Shown here: piece by piece, positions 60,927-62,550 of the stretch | Layout of the letters: each line of letters opens with the position of its first letter | How positions within the stretch are numbered: position 1 is the stretch's first letter | Assembly (NCBI GenBank): GCA_023391335.1 | Contig: JAEWBG010000071.1 | Coordinates: 1 to 62,550, forward strand | Direction of reading: 5' to 3' | DNA length: 62,550 nt | Origin: Pseudomonadota bacterium | GTDB taxonomy: Bacteria > Pseudomonadota > Gammaproteobacteria > Steroidobacterales > Steroidobacteraceae | Translations under genes and position numbers: made by a program | The notes under the pieces: generated by a model | Told to the model about the DNA's origin: nothing | What the model saw: only the letters and a program-made list of their open reading frames with translations | The model's database searches: none

Positions 60927-62550
60927 ATGCGACTACGTCACGCTCTGCTCGTTTTCATCGCAACGATTTTCGCATCGCAGGGCAGCGCAGCTGCCGCGAC
61001 GTGGATTGCCGAAGGTCGACTAACCTCTCAAGCCGCAGCATTGATTCAGACGCTCAACGAAGCCGAGCGCTTCGGTTTGGATCCACGGGACTATTCCATC
61101 GAGAGTCTTCCTCGCAGCTTCACGACGGAAGCGGACCAGTCTAAAGCGCAAGAAATACTCAAGAGCGCAGCCTCTGCCTTTCTCAAGGACCTGCACTCGG
61201 GACGAGTCGATCCGCAGACAGCCGGATTTCATTTCCCTGCAGTGGTTCGGTCATTCGATATCGAGCATGCAGTCGATGATCTCGCGGCAAGTTCTAACTT
61301 CGCCGCTACGCTCAAGACCTACCAGCCTCGCGCACGCCCTTATTGGCTGCTGCTCGACGCCCTCGCTCGATATCGAGCATTGGCGCAGACGCCCGAACTC
61401 ACTGAGTTGCCTGCAATGCAGTCGAAGTCGATCAAACAGGGCGACACCTACGACGGTGCACCCGCCCTTCGCCGGCTGCTGATCGCAGTAGGAGATCTCG
61501 CGAAAACGAGTGACACGGATTCGCTCGTCTTTGACGCGGAGCTCGCAACTGCATTGACGCGCTTTCAAACGCGGTACGGACTCACCGCGGATGGCGTACT
61601 CGGTCGGCAAACGTTCGAGGCTGCGACCACGCCGCTCTCGAAGCGAGTGCGGCAGATCGAGCTGTCGCTCGAACGTTGGCGCTGGACCACGTTGCTCGAG
61701 CGTCCCGATATCGTCGTGAACGTACCGCAGTTCATGCTTTACGCCCTGCCGAAACCGAACGACGCGAATGGTTCGGTTCTCGAGATGGGCGTGATCGTCG
61801 GCAAGAGTGAGCCGCCGCATCAAACACCGATCTTCACTGCTGAACTCAAGCGCGTGATCTTCCAACCTTATTGGGATGTGCCCTACTCCATCATGCGCAA
61901 AGAGTTGTTGCCGCTCATCAGCAAGGACCCGAAGTATCTGGAGAAGCACGACATGGAAATCGTCCGCGGCGATCGCGACGACTCTCCGGTATTGCCGAAT
62001 ACCGAGGAATCGATCAACGCGTTGATTGCCGGGAAGGCGCGACTGCGCCAACGTCCTGGCGCACAGAACGCGCTCGGACCGATCAAGTTCGTCCTGCCGA
62101 ATCCTTACAATGTGTATCTGCACGCAACGCCCGAGCAACGGCTGTTCGAACAGCCGCGACGCGACTTCAGTCACGGGTGCGTTCGGGTAAGCAACCCCGC
62201 GGCGCTTGCCGAGTATGTGCTGCGAAACGCGCCGCAGCCCTGGGATTCCGAAGCGATTCAAAACGCGATGTGTGGTACGCAAACACTGCGCGTAGATCTC
62301 AAAGAGCCGCTGCGAGTGATGTTCTTTTACAGCACAGTCGCTGCGACGGATTCTGAAGGCGTTCTATTCGCCCCTGACGTGTACGGCCAAGACGCGAAGC
62401 TTGAACGGCTGCTGGAACCTATCTCAAAATCCATTGTGAGCCGCGTTGTCGCTCTGATGGATCGACGAGAAACGATCGTGGCGCAGCTCGAAGCGGGACT
62501 TCGGGCAAGACGCGATCGTTTCTCGCCGGCCATCCGAGCGGCAACCCGTG
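60927..62550 (+). CDS. L,D-transpeptidase (YcbB/LdtD-like), cut by window end
   Basis: At least 541 residues are present. It has a signal peptide (LLVFIATIFASQGSAAAA), a peptidoglycan-binding domain (ELATALTRFQTRYGLTADGVLGRQT, about 205-230), and a YkuD catalytic domain with PQFMLYALP, FQPYWDVPYSIMRKE and the active-site SHGCVRVSNP near residue 420. The catalytic Cys is in that HGC. It cross-links peptidoglycan stem peptides (3-3 links) in the periplasm. The C-terminal extension after the YkuD domain continues past the window. The minus-strand reading over most of it is a shadow. Confidence 0.92.
   Translation, partial: MRLRHALLVFIATIFASQGSAAAATWIAEGRLTSQAAALIQTLNEAERFGLDPRDYSIESLPRSFTTEADQSKAQEILKSAASAFLKDLHSGRVDPQTAGFHFPAVVRSFDIEHAVDDLAASSNFAATLKTYQPRARPYWLLLDALARYRALAQTPELTELPAMQSKSIKQGDTYDGAPALRRLLIAVGDLAKTSDTDSLVFDAELATALTRFQTRYGLTADGVLGRQTFEAATTPLSKRVRQIELSLERWRWTTLLERPDIVVNVPQFMLYALPKPNDANGSVLEMGVIVGKSEPPHQTPIFTAELKRVIFQPYWDVPYSIMRKELLPLISKDPKYLEKHDMEIVRGDRDDSPVLPNTEESINALIAGKARLRQRPGAQNALGPIKFVLPNPYNVYLHATPEQRLFEQPRRDFSHGCVRVSNPAALAEYVLRNAPQPWDSEAIQNAMCGTQTLRVDLKEPLRVMFFYSTVAATDSEGVLFAPDVYGQDAKLERLLEPISKSIVSRVVALMDRRETIVAQLEAGLRARRDRFSPAIRAATR

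Noticed and set aside
61251..62282. 343-residue minus-strand frame at the window end
   Set aside because: The plus strand reads through the whole stretch as an L,D-transpeptidase with the SHGCVR motif; the minus frame is its shadow.

Overview
The window looks like chromosomal DNA of a GC-rich Gammaproteobacterium. The Steroidobacter/Nevskia/Xanthomonas side of the class is my inference, from a TonB receptor used for thiamine, the large NAD-type glutamate dehydrogenase, a haem-copper oxidase with several c-type cytochromes, and intergenic DNA full of palindromic and low-complexity repeats. No rRNA, CRISPR array, integrase or replication origin was seen. The left edge cuts an IS30-type transposase and the right edge cuts an L,D-transpeptidase gene.

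Layout. 0-4 kb: tyrosine/homogentisate catabolism on the minus strand (hpd, hmgA, fahA) with a divergent MarR regulator. 4.5-8.1 kb: 2-oxo acid dehydrogenase E1alpha, E1beta and E2. 8.3-14.4 kb: the large NAD-glutamate dehydrogenase and gpmA. 14.6-18.9 kb (minus): a thiamine salvage operon (TonB receptor, small thiamine-binding protein, PnuT-like permease, thiamine-kinase-like protein) behind a TPP riboswitch. 19.2-26.7 kb: PhzF-like enzyme, double ABC ATPase, HDOD protein, a 40-residue membrane peptide, DUF1840, a YebC paralogue and a YbhB-like protein, separated by unusual repeat arrays. 27-31.4 kb: a giant hybrid histidine kinase whose sensor is a string of OB-like modules. 31.8-36.5 kb: SGNH hydrolase, a frameshifted gene, an AbiE type IV toxin-antitoxin pair with a palindromic operator, a DEDD exonuclease, and tRNA-Arg followed by two decayed tRNA-like units, each with its own terminator. 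36.5-42.7 kb: small stress/antibiotic-type enzymes, an ECF41 sigma factor module with a recognisable self-promoter, and a GH105-type glycosidase next to a cluster of short TGGGTGTCC repeats. 42.8-44.6 kb: MerR, DUF2938 and a flavodoxin fused to DUF2798. 44.7-52.3 kb: TolC and sulfide:quinone oxidoreductase diverging from a BigR/SqrR-like ArsR regulator, DUF2892 and an RND pump. 52.8-58 kb: an operon for a B-type cytochrome c oxidase with three multihaem cytochromes. 58-62.5 kb: P-type ATPase and L,D-transpeptidase.

The most interesting systems are: (1) the 44.7-52.3 kb cluster, where the ArsR protein has the two cysteines of persulfide sensors at the same spacing, the oxidoreductase has all three SQR cysteines, and both flank an RND exporter, suggesting reactive-sulfur-regulated efflux; (2) arrays of mini-hairpins whose stems change with compensation while loops and pyrimidine linkers stay alike; (3) the complete riboswitch-controlled thiamine uptake chain; (4) the ECF41 module with a TGTCACG-N16-CGTC promoter; and (5) the decayed tRNA/terminator series beside tRNA-Arg.
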